Of a DNA stretch of 64,000 bases, positions 1 to 9,580 are shown piece by piece (position 1 is the first letter of the stretch; the number at the start of each line of letters is the position of its first letter). Both the position numbers and the translations under genes were made by a program. Origin of the DNA: Betaproteobacteria bacterium (GTDB lineage Bacteria; Pseudomonadota; Gammaproteobacteria; Burkholderiales; Casimicrobiaceae); the NCBI GenBank assembly GCA_016717855.1, contig JADKEV010000034.1, positions 1 through 64,000 on the forward strand, read 5' to 3'. Under the pieces are notes generated by a model, which saw only the letters and a program-made list of their open reading frames with translations, had not been told where the DNA came from and made no database searches.

Positions 1-1
1 T

Positions 2-2215
2 CCCCTGATGCTGGCGATGGCCGGGTTCGCGTACCTCGCGGTCCCCCTGGCCGACGCGCTGATGCAGCGGTGGTTCGTGCGCGACCTCGACATGCGCTCC
101 ACGCTGATCACCTCGGCGTTCACCGAACAGTTGTCGGGGTTGATCGAGGCCGGCTCGGCGATTCCCATCGCCGCCCTGTTCAACCGGATGACCCGCGACG
201 AGAGGTTGTATGCGGTCGGGCTGTGTTCCGATCCGGCGAAGGCCCCCATCGCGACCACGACGTTTCCCAAGACCATCCAGTGCGCGGACCTGTCCCTTTT
301 CACCGGCGAGGGCGAGCATGTGATCGCTTCCGACCAGGGCATGCTGCATGTCGCGGTGCGCCCCGTGGGCAACGTGGCCAACCCGGATGGAGCCGGGCCG
401 CAGCTGGTGCTCGTTCACGACATGAGCTTCGTCAACCGGCGCAGCGAAGAGACGCGCCGCTACCTGTTCTATTTCTTCATCGCGCTCGGCCTCTCCATCG
501 CGCTGATCACCGTCGTCATCGCGCAGCTATCCTGGCGCGGCTGGGTCGCCGGGATGCGCGCGCTGCTGCGCGGCGAAGGCATCGTCCGGCCGTCGTCCTC
601 CGCGCAGCGCGGTGCGCCTGAATTGCGGCCGATCGCGCGCGAGATGCGCGAACTGATCCGCGACCTCGAGCGCCAGTACCGGCCGCTCGACGGCAGCCAG
701 CGGATCTGGGACCAGGCGGCGCTGCGGGCGGCGCTGCGCAGCGAACTGCACGGCAACGACGTGATCGCCCTGTCCAACCGCGAGCCCTACATCCACAATC
801 GCTCGGAGTCCGGCATCCACATCCAGCGGCCGGCCAGCGGGCTGGTCACCGCGCTGGAGCCGGTGATGCGCGCCTGCTCGGGCACCTGGATCGCGCACGG
901 CAGCGGCTCCGCCGACCGCGAGGTGGTCGACCGCCACGACCGGATCGACGTCCCGCCCGAGCATCCTTATTACAAGCTGCGGCGCATCTGGCTGTCGAAG
1001 GAAGAGGAGCAAGGCTACTACGCCGGCTTCGCCAACGAGGGCCTGTGGCCGCTGTGCCACATCGCCCACGTGCGGCCGACGTTCCGCTCCAGCGACTGGG
1101 AGTACTACCGGAGCGTCAACGCGCGGTTCGCCGACGCGGTGGTCACCGAAGCCGATTCGCTGGACCCGATCGTGCTGGTCCAGGACTACCACTACGCGCT
1201 GGTGCCGCGGCTGATCCGCAACCGGCTGCCCGATGCGACGATCATCACCTTCTGGCACATCCCGTGGCCGAACCCGGAGTCGTTTTCGATCTGCCCCTGG
1301 CGCGCCGAACTGCTCGACGGGATGCTGGGGAGCAGCATCCTGGGCTTCCATACCCGGTTCCACGTCAACAACTTCCTCGACACCGTCGACCGCGTGCTCG
1401 AAGCGCGCGTCGACCGCGAGACGCTGACCGTGTCGTACCAGGGCAAGGTCACCGCCGTGCACGTGTACCCCATTTCGATCGAGTGGCCGCCCGCGGCGAT
1501 GGCCACCGCCGGGACGGTCGCCGATGCGCGCCGCGTCGTGCGCGAGCGGCTCGGTTTGCCGCCGCAGCACCGGCTGGGCATCGGCGTCGACCGCCTCGAC
1601 TACACCAAGGGCATACTGGAGCGCTTCAACGCGGTGGCGCGACTGCTCGAACTCGAGCCGCAGTGGATAGGCCGGTTCACGTTCATCCAGATCGCCGCGC
1701 CCAGCCGCGCCACGATCGACGACTACCGCGACTACGGCGTGCGGGTGCGGGCGCTGGCCGCGGAGATCAACGCCCGCTATCCAGACGCCGCGCACCCGCC
1801 GATCGCGCTGGTGGCCGAGCACCACGAGGCCGAAGCCGTGTACGAGCACTACCGCGCCGCCGATGTCTGCTTCGTGAGCAGCCTGCACGACGGGATGAAC
1901 CTGGTCGCCAAGGAATTCGTCGCGGCGCGCGACGACGAGCAGGGCGTGCTCGTGCTTTCGCAGTTCGCCGGGGCCTCGCGGGAATTGGCCGAGGCGCTGG
2001 TCGTCAATCCGTACGACGCGGACCAGTGCGCGGCGGCGCTGCATCTGGCGCTGACGATGAAGCCCGACGAGCAGCGCGACCGGATGCGCTTCATGCGCGG
2101 CGTCGTGCGCGAATTCAACGTCTACCGCTGGGCCGGGCGCATGCTGCTCGACGCCGCGGTGATGCGCCAGCGCGGGCGCTTCCGCGCCAACGAGAACCTG
2201 GGCAACCGTGGGTGA
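2..2215 (+). CDS. otsA: Membrane-anchored trehalose-6-phosphate synthase (5' partial)
   Basis: Makes trehalose 6-phosphate from UDP-glucose and glucose 6-phosphate. The catalytic half (about residues 255-720, numbered from the ATG at position 8) is a GT20 glycosyltransferase with HIPWPNPE (about 417), GVDRLDYTKG (about 525) and DGMNLVAKEF (about 627). In front lies an unusual 250-residue part: a hydrophobic N-terminus, a putative extracytoplasmic stretch and a second membrane helix (about 151-175, YLFYFFIALGLSIALITVV), then a HAMP-like linker, so the enzyme is probably anchored to the membrane. The reading frame is open to the window edge and the first membrane helix looks cut, so the true start lies upstream. 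The 3' end overlaps otsB by 8 bases. Family assignment is firm; a sensory role for the N-terminus is inference. Confidence 0.93.
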   Translation, partial: PLMLAMAGFAYLAVPLADALMQRWFVRDLDMRSTLITSAFTEQLSGLIEAGSAIPIAALFNRMTRDERLYAVGLCSDPAKAPIATTTFPKTIQCADLSLFTGEGEHVIASDQGMLHVAVRPVGNVANPDGAGPQLVLVHDMSFVNRRSEETRRYLFYFFIALGLSIALITVVIAQLSWRGWVAGMRALLRGEGIVRPSSSAQRGAPELRPIAREMRELIRDLERQYRPLDGSQRIWDQAALRAALRSELHGNDVIALSNREPYIHNRSESGIHIQRPASGLVTALEPVMRACSGTWIAHGSGSADREVVDRHDRIDVPPEHPYYKLRRIWLSKEEEQGYYAGFANEGLWPLCHIAHVRPTFRSSDWEYYRSVNARFADAVVTEADSLDPIVLVQDYHYALVPRLIRNRLPDATIITFWHIPWPNPESFSICPWRAELLDGMLGSSILGFHTRFHVNNFLDTVDRVLEARVDRETLTVSYQGKVTAVHVYPISIEWPPAAMATAGTVADARRVVRERLGLPPQHRLGIGVDRLDYTKGILERFNAVARLLELEPQWIGRFTFIQIAAPSRATIDDYRDYGVRVRALAAEINARYPDAAHPPIALVAEHHEAEAVYEHYRAADVCFVSSLHDGMNLVAKEFVAARDDEQGVLVLSQFAGASRELAEALVVNPYDADQCAAALHLALTMKPDEQRDRMRFMRGVVREFNVYRWAGRMLLDAAVMRQRGRFRANENLGNRG

Positions 2216-3026
2216 TGCCGGCCGCGGCACCGCCGCGCCCCGCGCCGCGCGCAGGACGGCCCGGCGCGAGCCGCCGCCGCTCGCCGCCAACTCCGCGCTG
2301 TTCCTCGACATCGACGGCACGCTGCTCGACCTGGCCGCGACCCCGTCCAGCGTCCGCGTCGATCTGGCGGTCGCCGCGTTGCTGCCGGCCCTCGCCTACC
2401 GGCTGAGCGGCGCCGTGGCGTTGATCACGGGACGCACGATTGCCGACGCCGATCAGTTGTTTCCCGGCATCGTGCTGCCCGTTGCCGGCCAGCACGGACT
2501 CGAGCGCCGCGGCGCCGATGGCACGCTGCACGTGTACGGCGAGGGGCCGCCCGGTTTGGGCTGGCTGCGCGGCGAACTGATGCATCTGGTCGAACGGCAC
2601 AGCGGCCTGTGGCTGGAAGACAAGGGCGCGACGCTGGCCATGCATTACCGGGCGGCTCCGGGCCTGGCTTCCTACGTGCACCGGACCGCGCGCCGCCTGG
2701 TCGCGACCTCGGGCGCCGCCGGAGCCGAGTGGCGGCTGCAGCCGGGCAAGGGCATTGTCGAAATCAAGCCGGCCGGCCGCGACAAGGGCGCGGCGATCCT
2801 CGACTTCATGGCCGAGCCGACGTTCCTGGGGCGCCTGCCCGTGTTCGTCGGCGACGACCAAACCGACGAATTCGGCTTCGCGGCGGTCGCGTTGCTGGGC
2901 GGCTGGGCGGTCAAGGTCGGCCCCGGCCTCACCCGGGCCCAGTACCGGTTGCGCGACGTCAACGCCGTGCGGCGCTGGCTGGCGGCGCTGTTGCGCCAGC
3001 CGTCGATTCCGGAGGTGTACGCATGA
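2208..3026 (+). CDS. otsB: Trehalose-6-phosphate phosphatase
   Basis: HAD-superfamily phosphatase that removes phosphate from trehalose 6-phosphate, the second step after OtsA. Motif I FLDIDGTLLDL (nucleophile and acid Asp near residues 34-36), motif II in ALITGRT, and the Mg-binding VGDDQTDEFGF near residue 214 are all present. Length 272 aa is normal for OtsB. The start is a GTG inside the end of otsA (8-base overlap), which suggests translational coupling. The stop overlaps the ATG of the next gene as ATGA, so otsA, otsB and the GH15 gene form one operon. Confidence 0.95.
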   Translation: MGDAGRGTAAPRAARRTARREPPPLAANSALFLDIDGTLLDLAATPSSVRVDLAVAALLPALAYRLSGAVALITGRTIADADQLFPGIVLPVAGQHGLERRGADGTLHVYGEGPPGLGWLRGELMHLVERHSGLWLEDKGATLAMHYRAAPGLASYVHRTARRLVATSGAAGAEWRLQPGKGIVEIKPAGRDKGAAILDFMAEPTFLGRLPVFVGDDQTDEFGFAAVALLGGWAVKVGPGLTRAQYRLRDVNAVRRWLAALLRQPSIPEVYA

Positions 3027-4914
3027 CGCGCAGTCTCGACCTGGCACTGATCGGCAACGGAGCCATCGGCCTGCTCGTCGACCCGCAAGGCACCGTCGTG
3101 TGGGGCTGCTTTCCGCGTTTCGACAGCGACGCGACCTTCTGCGCGCTGCTCGACGACCCGCCGCCGGGTGCGGAGCGCGGCCTCTACGCGGTCGACCTGG
3201 TCGGCATGGCGCGCGCGAGCAGCACTACGTGAAGAACACCGCGCTGCTGGTCACGCGGCTGTTCGACGCCGACGGCGGCGCCATCGAGATCACCGACTGC
3301 GTGCCGCGCTTCATCCAGCACGGCCGGATGTTCCAGCCCACGATGCTGGTCCGGCACGTCCGGCGCATCGCGGGCCGGCCGCGGATCGCGGTGCGGCTGC
3401 GGCCGACGTGCGCGTATGGCGCACAGCGGCCGCAGGTTACCGCCGGCAGCAACCACGTCCGCTATGTGATGCCCGAACTTACGCTGCGGCTGACCACCGA
3501 CCTTTCGCTGACCGCGCTGCTCGAGGAGCGGCCGGTGTTTCTCGACGGTGCGGTGACGCTGATCCTGGGGCCGGACCAGAGCGCCACCGCCGCCGTCGCC
3601 GAACTCGGCCGCCGCTTCATCGACGACACGCAGGTCTACTGGCGCGACTGGGTGCGGCGGCTCGCCATTCCGTTCGAATGGCAGCAGGAAGTGATCCGCG
3701 CCGCGATCACGCTGCAATTGAACGCCTTCGACGACACCGGTGCCATCGTCGCCGCGATGACCACGTCGATACCGGAGGCGGCCGGATCCGACCGCAACTG
3801 GGATTATCGTTTCTGCTGGCTGCGCGACGCGTACTTCGTCGTCAACGCGCTGAACCGGCTGGGCGCCACCGGGATCATGGAGCGCTACCTCGGCTACATC
3901 GTCAATATCGCGGCGGACGCCGGCCAGGCCGCGCTGCAGCCGGTGTACCGGATCAACGGCAGCGCGCTGCTCGAGGAAACCACGGTGGCTTCGTTGCCGG
4001 GTTATCGCGGGATGGGGCCGGTCCGCGTCGGCAACCAGGCCTGCATGCAGATCCAGCACGACGTCTATGGCTCGGCGATCCTGGCCGCCGCCCACATGTT
4101 CTTCGACGAACGGCTGGACACGCGCGGCGATCCTGCGTTGTTCGAGCGGCTCGAGGACCTGGGCCACCGGGCGCTGACCGTCTTCGATTCGCCCGACGCG
4201 GGCATCTGGGAGTTGCGCGGCAAGCTGCGCGTCCACACGTTCCCCAGCGTGATGTGCTGGGCCGCCTGCGACCGCCTCGCGCGGATCGCGCGGCGCCTGG
4301 GGCTGGCCGAGCGTGAGCAGGCGTGGCGCGCCGATGCGCTGCGCATCCACGCGTACATCGTCGAGCATTGCTGGAGCCCGGCACGCAACAGCTTCGTCGG
4401 CGCCGTCGACAGCGAGGCGCTGGACGCGAGCCTGCTGTTGCTGGTCGAGATCGGCTTCCTCAAGGCCGACGATCCGCGCTTCGCCGGCACCGTCGCCGCG
4501 ATCGAGTCGGAACTCATGCGCGGCGATTTCATCTTCCGCTACGTCGAGACCGACGACTTCGGCCGGCCCGAGAACGCCTTTGTCGTGTGCACGTTCTGGT
4601 ACGTGAACGCGCTGGCCGCGCTCGGCCGCCGCGCCGAGGCTCGGGCGCTGTTCGAAAAGCTGCTCGCGCGGCGGAACCGGCACGGCCTGCTCTCCGAGCA
4701 TCTCGACACCGTTACCGGCGAGCCCTGGGGCAACTTCGTGCAGACGTACAGCATGGTCGGCCTGATCACGTCGGCGATCCGGCTGTCGCTGCCGTGCGGA
4801 CGAGGCGTTCTAGCGGGTCAGACCGGGGCCGTCCCCGCATCGGCCAGGTTCGCATCGCGCGCGTTGATGCCGATCAGGCGCGACACCCGGATGGGCACGC
4901 CGGGCTTCTGGTAG
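3023..4914 (+). pseudogene. Glycoside hydrolase family 15 (glucoamylase-like), frameshifted
   Basis: Third gene of the trehalose operon; GH15 proteins beside otsAB hydrolyse alpha-linked glucosides such as trehalose or maltosaccharides. It starts at the ATG overlapping the otsB stop. Reading is intact for about 62 codons (DLALIGNGAIGLLVDPQG), then breaks in a (GC)4 tract at 3209-3216. Removing one GC unit restores GMAREQHYVKN and a continuous GH15 domain: RNWDYRFCWLRDA (about 257), the general-acid motif GIWELRG (about 393) and the general-base region EHLDTVTGEPWGN (about 558). The frame then runs to 4914, adding a tail of about 40 residues that overlaps the convergent MFS gene. Another frame ends at TAG 4811-4813 with a short RADEAF tail, so a second indel near 4790 is likely. 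It may be a real pseudogene or an assembly indel. Confidence 0.85.
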
Positions 4915-6470
4915 GCCTCGACCCGCTCCTGGTACTTGCGGTCGGCAACCGTCATCCGGTTGCGCAGGCGCACGTACTCCCCCCACGACGCCAGCACGTA
5001 GCGCTCGACAAAGCGCCCCTCCTCGGCCAGGTCGCGGAACACCCGCCAGCTCGTCGCGCCGTTGCGCCGCCGGGTGGGCTCGACCTTCTGGATCATGCGC
5101 AGGAAATCGGCGCGCTGCTCGCGCTCGATCCGGTACTCGATCTGGATCAGCACCGGGCCGTCGTCGGGCTCCGGCTCGTCGGCGATGGTCAGCGTGGGCA
5201 ACTGGACGCCGGGGGTCACGTCGGCGTCCTCGCCCATGCGCACCTCGATGCCGCGATTGAACAGGTGGAGCACGATCAGCACGCCGGCCGATGCGGCCAG
5301 CGCGACGTGCGTGTCCAGCGCCGCCGCGAGCATTCCCCACAACACGCTGCCCAGCGCCATGCTGGCCTGCACCGAGATCAGCCCGATGGCCACCGCGCGC
5401 GCGCGCACCCAGGCCGGCGCCGTGCTCTGCAGTCCGGCCGAAAGGCTGGCATGGACAGCCACCCAGGCCATGCCGGCGCAGGCGGTCCCCAGGAGCGCCA
5501 GCGCCGTGTATTCGGTCGCCGCGACCAGCAGCGTTGCCACCACCCACAGGATCACGCCTGAAGTCACGACGCTGTTCAGCGACTTGACCTTGAGCTGGCC
5601 CGGTATCGCCAGCGCGCCGACGACCGCACCCACGCCGAAGCCCGCGAACAGCGAGCCGAAGCCGCCGGCCCCGAGATGCAGCTGGTCGCGCGCGACGACC
5701 GGCAGCAGCGCCCAGAGAGCGCTGGCGCAGATCGTGAACATCAGGCTGCGGATGATCAGCGTGCGCATCGCCACCGAGTGCCGCATGTAGCGCACGCCGC
5801 TCATCACGCCGGAGAGCAGCGTCTCCGGCACGCCCGGCAGCGGCCGCTCGTGCGACTGCCAGCTGCGCACCGCCACGATCATCAGGGCGAAGAAGGCGGC
5901 GCTGACCAGCAGCGCGACACCCGAGCCCGTCGCCGCGGCGATCATGCCGGCCAGCGCCGGGCCGATCGCGCGCGCGACGTTGTAGGCCACGGCGCCCAGT
6001 GCAATGGCGCGCGGCAGTTCCTCGCGGGCGACGAGTTCGTTGACGCTCGCCGACTGCGCCGGCATGTAGAACGTGAAGCTCGCGCCGACGATGAACGTCA
6101 GGACCAGCAGCAGCACCGGGGTGATGATGCCCGCCAGCGTCGCGGCGCCCAGGATCAGCGTCGTCATCGTCAGGATGATCATGTTGATCACGATCAGCTT
6201 GCGCCGGTCCACCAGGTCGGCCATCGTGCCGGCGACCAGGCCGACGATCAGCGAGGGCGTCGTGCTCGCCGTCTGCACCAGCGCCACCATCAGCACCGAG
6301 GGCGTCAGCGTCGCCATCACCCACGCGGCGATGGTCGTCTGCATCATGTACCCGAGCGCCGCGGCGATGGTTCCGTAATAGAACATCCGGAACTGCGCGT
6401 GGCGCAGCGGCGACGATTCGAACTGGCTGGCTATCTGGCTGGAAAGAAAGGCGGATACGGACGTGCGCAT
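4818..6470 (-). CDS. MFS_3-type exporter with C-terminal monooxygenase-like domain
   Basis: Major facilitator of the 'transmembrane secretion effector' (EntS-like) family, 550 aa. About the first 410 residues hold 12 predicted helices, with GTMADLVDRRKL as the family's cytoplasmic loop-2/3 signature. A soluble C-terminal domain (about 420-530, VLIQIEYRIEREQRADFLRM onward) resembles antibiotic-biosynthesis-monooxygenase folds usual in this family. The substrate is unknown; relatives export siderophores or small hydrophobic compounds. It is transcribed alone and converges on the GH15 gene. The tail of that gene overlaps this 3' end. Confidence 0.85.
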   Translation of the reverse strand: MRTSVSAFLSSQIASQFESSPLRHAQFRMFYYGTIAAALGYMMQTTIAAWVMATLTPSVLMVALVQTASTTPSLIVGLVAGTMADLVDRRKLIVINMIILTMTTLILGAATLAGIITPVLLLVLTFIVGASFTFYMPAQSASVNELVAREELPRAIALGAVAYNVARAIGPALAGMIAAATGSGVALLVSAAFFALMIVAVRSWQSHERPLPGVPETLLSGVMSGVRYMRHSVAMRTLIIRSLMFTICASALWALLPVVARDQLHLGAGGFGSLFAGFGVGAVVGALAIPGQLKVKSLNSVVTSGVILWVVATLLVAATEYTALALLGTACAGMAWVAVHASLSAGLQSTAPAWVRARAVAIGLISVQASMALGSVLWGMLAAALDTHVALAASAGVLIVLHLFNRGIEVRMGEDADVTPGVQLPTLTIADEPEPDDGPVLIQIEYRIEREQRADFLRMIQKVEPTRRRNGATSWRVFRDLAEEGRFVERYVLASWGEYVRLRNRMTVADRKYQERVEAYQKPGVPIRVSRLIGINARDANLADAGTAPV

Positions 6471-6531
6471 CCTGCTAGTTTAGCCTGTTCGGCCGCGGCG
6501 CCTGCCCGGGACCCGGCCGGCGTGGGCGAGC

Positions 6532-6588
6532 CTGGGGACACAGACCACGTCTTCCGGCATGGCGGCCGAAGACGTGTTCTGTCCCCAG
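6532..6588. repeat. Long imperfect inverted repeat, possible terminator
   Basis: Two arms beginning CTGGGGACA (6532-6554) and ending TGTCCCCAG (6568-6588) pair almost fully around a 13-base loop. It lies immediately after the creatininase-family stop and before the MFS gene start. It could terminate the former. The GGGGACAGA.../GGGGTCAGACC type of arm also appears at 7871 and 23553, so it is more likely a dispersed palindromic repeat. Confidence 0.6.
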
Positions 6589-6589
6589 T

Positions 6590-7441
6590 TCAGGGTGTCG
6601 CGATGTCGCCGCTCTGGTGCGAGGTGCCCCATGAGACGTCCGGGCGCACGACCCACTGCATGGCGTGAAATTCGGTGATCGCCTTGACCCAGCTGTCGGC
6701 GAGCGAGTCGAGGATCTCCAGCCCCTGCTCGCGCGTCGCCGGCAACGGGTCGCCGATCACGCCGGAGGGCCCGAAGTCGCGCGCGGTCCAGGCGCAGGCG
6801 GGCCGGCCGTCGGCGGACATGGTCGCCGACGGAAACTCGGGCGGATACGCGGCGACCGCTTCCTGCATGTTCACCGTTTCGGGCGCCAGCGCCATGATCA
6901 GCGCGGTTTCCGCGTGGCCCGCGTGCATGGCCAGGCGCTTTTCCTTCGCCGCGAGGAACTTGCCCGCCACATGCGGGACGCGCCAGGTGAAATGCGGAAT
7001 GATCACGAAGTCGCCATGGCGGACGCGCAGTTCGCGCGCGGCCATGTCCATCACCTGCGGCTGGCCGCCGTGGCCGTTGACGATCAGCAGCTTGCGAAAA
7101 CCCGACCGGTACACCGACTCGCCCACGTCGATCACAGTGCGCAAGAGCGTGTCGCCATCGATGGTGACGGTGCCGGGAAAGTGGATGTGCTCATCGGACT
7201 TGCCATAGCAGATCGGCGCCATGCCGAACGCGGGCACCGACGCGGGCAGGCGCTCGAGCGCCTTGCCGACGACGCCGGCGGCGATCAGCGTGTCGACCGC
7301 GCAGGGCAGGTGCGGCCCATGCTGCTCGATCGAGCCGACCGGCAGCACGATGACCGTGTTCGCGCGGTCGGGCAGCCGGGCGATCTGCGGCCAGCTCAGG
7401 TAATGCAGGAAGCGATGGGGCGGGGTGAAACCGTGCAGCAT
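6590..7441 (-). CDS. Creatininase-family amidohydrolase
   Basis: Metal-dependent amidohydrolase of the creatininase/FAPy-deformylase (MftE-like) superfamily, 283 aa. Metal ligands are visible in VGSIEQHGPHLP (E39, H41) and in D50 of AVDTLIA. VNGHGGQ and the HAGHAETA motif, with the second catalytic His/Glu, follow. The open frame extends 64 codons further upstream but that part is low-complexity and unlike the family, so the ATG at 7441 (MLHGF) is preferred. The substrate cannot be told from sequence. It stands alone, divergent from the PIN remnant. Confidence 0.85.
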   Translation of the reverse strand: MLHGFTPPHRFLHYLSWPQIARLPDRANTVIVLPVGSIEQHGPHLPCAVDTLIAAGVVGKALERLPASVPAFGMAPICYGKSDEHIHFPGTVTIDGDTLLRTVIDVGESVYRSGFRKLLIVNGHGGQPQVMDMAARELRVRHGDFVIIPHFTWRVPHVAGKFLAAKEKRLAMHAGHAETALIMALAPETVNMQEAVAAYPPEFPSATMSADGRPACAWTARDFGPSGVIGDPLPATREQGLEILDSLADSWVKAITEFHAMQWVVRPDVSWGTSHQSGDIATP

Positions 7442-7539
7442 GACTCGAATCCTCGTTGGCGGTTGCCGATGCCGGGTCGGCGCGCAGCGATAAGTGATTG
7501 GCGGTTGCGTCAATGTAACCCAATCGCCGCAGCCGCGGC

Positions 7540-7854
7540 GTGCGCGCGCTGGTCCCGCCGCCCGTCGTTGCCGAGGTTTGCTACTTTCTCTCGACCGCGG
7601 GCAAGGTGCGACTGCTGGACTGGCTGTCCACACCCCGGCGCAAGGTACTCGACCTGCCGGCGGCCGCGTACCCTGATGTCGGCGCGATCCTCGCCCGCTA
7701 TGCCGCGCTCGACCCGGATTTCACCGGCGCCGCGATCGTCTGGCTGGCCAGGGAAACCGGTTGCGGTGCGATCCTGACCGTGGACCTGCGCGACTTCGGC
7801 GTCTACCGCATCAAGGGCAACAAGCGCTTCGAGGTTGTGAAGTGGTTTCCGTAG
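7540..7854 (+). pseudogene. PIN-domain (VapC-like) toxin, 5'-truncated remnant
   Basis: About 104 codons match the C-terminal two thirds of a PIN-domain ribonuclease: PPPVVAEVCYFL, then ALDPDFTGAAIVWLARE and ILTVDLRDFGVYRI with two of the acidic active-site residues. The N-terminal strand with the first catalytic Asp is missing. The same frame meets a TAA near 7517 and no start with a ribosome site is seen; the first possible start is a bare GTG. No antitoxin gene is adjacent. It reads as a decayed toxin-antitoxin relic. Confidence 0.7.
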
Positions 7855-7870
7855 AGCCAACCGGGGTTAA

Positions 7871-7893
7871 CCGGGGTCAGACCTCATTTTCAG
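7871..7893. repeat. GGGGTCAGACC-type dispersed element (half)
   Basis: Short block CCGGGGTCAGACCTCATTTT in the gap between the PIN remnant and the ALDH7 gene. It has the same core as the arms near 23553-23679 and resembles the hairpin at 6532. The rest of this gap (7855-8036) holds only a 29-codon open frame from 7937 with no supporting features. Confidence 0.5.
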
Positions 7894-8036
7894 TTCGGCC
7901 GCAATGCCGCCAGGCTTTGCGCCGGCCGGCGATTGCATGAAGACCGCCGTCGTCGTCGACTGGAACACCATCAACGAAGGCCGTCCGGCATGGAACGTGT
8001 GCCGGAACCGGATCATCGAGCGGTAGAATCCGGACT

Positions 8037-9545
8037 ATGACCTACACCACCGAAGTCCGGGCCATCTTCGATGCACTGGGCGTGCCGCCCCCCGGCGACA
8101 GCCCGGGCGGACTGGAAGTCCGCACGCCGCTCGACGGCAGCCTGCTGGCCCGTCTCGCCGTCACCGGCGAGGCGCAGGCGGGAGCCGCAATCGAGCGCGC
8201 CGCCGCGCGGTTCACCGGCTGGCGCGACTTGCCGGCGCCGCGGCGGGGCGAACTGGTCCGCGCCTTCGGCGAAGAGGTTCGCCGGCACAAAGAGCCGCTG
8301 GGCCGGCTGATCACGCTGGAGACCGGGAAGATCCTGCAGGAAGGCCTGGGCGAGGTGCAGGAAGTGGTCGACATCTGCGAGTTCGCCGTCGGCCTGTCGC
8401 GCCAGTTGTACGGGCTGACCATCGCCAGCGAGCGGGCCGACCACAAGCTGCTGGAGACCTGGCATCCGCTGGGCGTGGTCGGCGTCATCTCGGCCTTCAA
8501 CTTTCCGATGGCGGTGTTCGCGTGGAATGCGGCGCTGGCGCTCGTATGCGGCAACACGCTGGCGTGGAAGCCGTCGGAGAAGACGCCGCTGTCGGCGCTG
8601 GCGCTGAACGGCCTGCTGCTGCGGACCGCGGCAGCGCTGGGGCAGGAGTCCGCGGGCTTGAGCGAAGTGCTGATCGGCGACCGCGCGGTGGGCGAGGCGC
8701 TGGTTGCGCATCGGGACGTGAAGCTCGTCAGCGCGACCGGCTCGACCGCGATGGGCCGGGCGGTGGGCGTGGCTTGCGCGTCGTCGTTCAAGCGCTCGCT
8801 GCTGGAACTGGGCGGCAACAATGCCGCGATCGTCTGTCCGTCCGCCAACCTGGAACTGGTCGTGCGCGGCGTCGCGTTCGCGGCCGCGGGCACGGCGGGC
8901 CAGCGCTGCACCAGCCTGCGCCGGCTGCTCGTGCACCGCGAAATCTACCCGGCGCTGGTCGCATCGCTGGTGCGCGTGTTCGGACACCTGCCGGTCGGCG
9001 ATCCGCTGGCCGCGGGCACGCTGGTCGGCCCGCTGATCGACCGGCGGGCGTTCGAAGCGATGCAGCGCGCGCTCGGCGAAGCGCGGGCGGAAGGCGGGCA
9101 GGTGCACTTCGGCGCCCGCGAGCCGGTCGGCAACGACGCGGCGTACTACGTGCGCCCGGCGATCGTCGAACTGGCGACGCAGTGCGGGCCGATGCTGCAG
9201 GAGACGTTTGCGCCGATACTCTACGTCGCGCCTTATGATTCCTTCGACGAGGCGATCGCGCTGAACAACGCCGTCGCGCACGGGCTGTCATCCGCGGTGT
9301 TCACGCACGACCTGCGCGAGGCGGAACTGTTCACGTCCGCCCGCGGCTCCGACTGCGGCATCGCCAATGTCAACATCGGCACCAGCGGCGCCGAAATCGG
9401 CGGCGCGTTCGGCGGCGAAAAGGAAACCGGCGGCGGCCGCGAATCCGGCTCCGACGCCTGGAAAGCCTACATGCGCCGCGCCACGAACACCGTCAACTTC
9501 GGCTCGTCGTTGCCGCTGGCGCAGGGAATCCGCTTCGACGTGTAG
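8037..9545 (+). CDS. amaB: ALDH7-family aldehyde dehydrogenase (piperidine-6-carboxylate/aminoadipic semialdehyde type)
   Basis: NAD(P)-dependent aldehyde dehydrogenase of 502 aa, full length. Cofactor-binding features VISAFNFPMAVFAWN and LVSATGSTAMG, the catalytic Glu in LLELGGNNA and the catalytic Cys in GTAGQRCTSLRR are in place. The GQRCTSLRRL/GGNNA signatures and the C-terminal GGEKETGGGRESGSDAWK are typical of antiquitin (ALDH7), which oxidises alpha-aminoadipic semialdehyde in lysine/pipecolate breakdown. No other lysine-catabolic gene is adjacent, so the substrate is by family only. It is monocistronic, followed by a REP-like repeat. Confidence 0.85.
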   Translation: MTYTTEVRAIFDALGVPPPGDSPGGLEVRTPLDGSLLARLAVTGEAQAGAAIERAAARFTGWRDLPAPRRGELVRAFGEEVRRHKEPLGRLITLETGKILQEGLGEVQEVVDICEFAVGLSRQLYGLTIASERADHKLLETWHPLGVVGVISAFNFPMAVFAWNAALALVCGNTLAWKPSEKTPLSALALNGLLLRTAAALGQESAGLSEVLIGDRAVGEALVAHRDVKLVSATGSTAMGRAVGVACASSFKRSLLELGGNNAAIVCPSANLELVVRGVAFAAAGTAGQRCTSLRRLLVHREIYPALVASLVRVFGHLPVGDPLAAGTLVGPLIDRRAFEAMQRALGEARAEGGQVHFGAREPVGNDAAYYVRPAIVELATQCGPMLQETFAPILYVAPYDSFDEAIALNNAVAHGLSSAVFTHDLREAELFTSARGSDCGIANVNIGTSGAEIGGAFGGEKETGGGRESGSDAWKAYMRRATNTVNFGSSLPLAQGIRFDV

Positions 9546-9551
9546 ACGTGC

Positions 9552-9580
9552 AGGATGGGTGGAGCGCAGCGATACCCGTC
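9552..9580. repeat. REP-like palindrome, single arm
   Basis: One copy of the window's common repeat (GGATGGGTGGAGCGCAGCGA followed by TACCCGTC). The bases after it (CTCGCCGAAGCGTCCAA) match the start of the spacer in the paired elements at 61931 and 63845, so this is a partial larger element. The gap between the ALDH7 and IclR genes (9546-9703) contains nothing else recognised. Confidence 0.8.

Noticed and set aside
7937..8026. 29-codon frame ahead of the ALDH7 gene as an antitoxin
   Set aside because: No ribosome site, no similarity to known antitoxins, and it lies downstream of the toxin remnant in a repeat-bearing gap.
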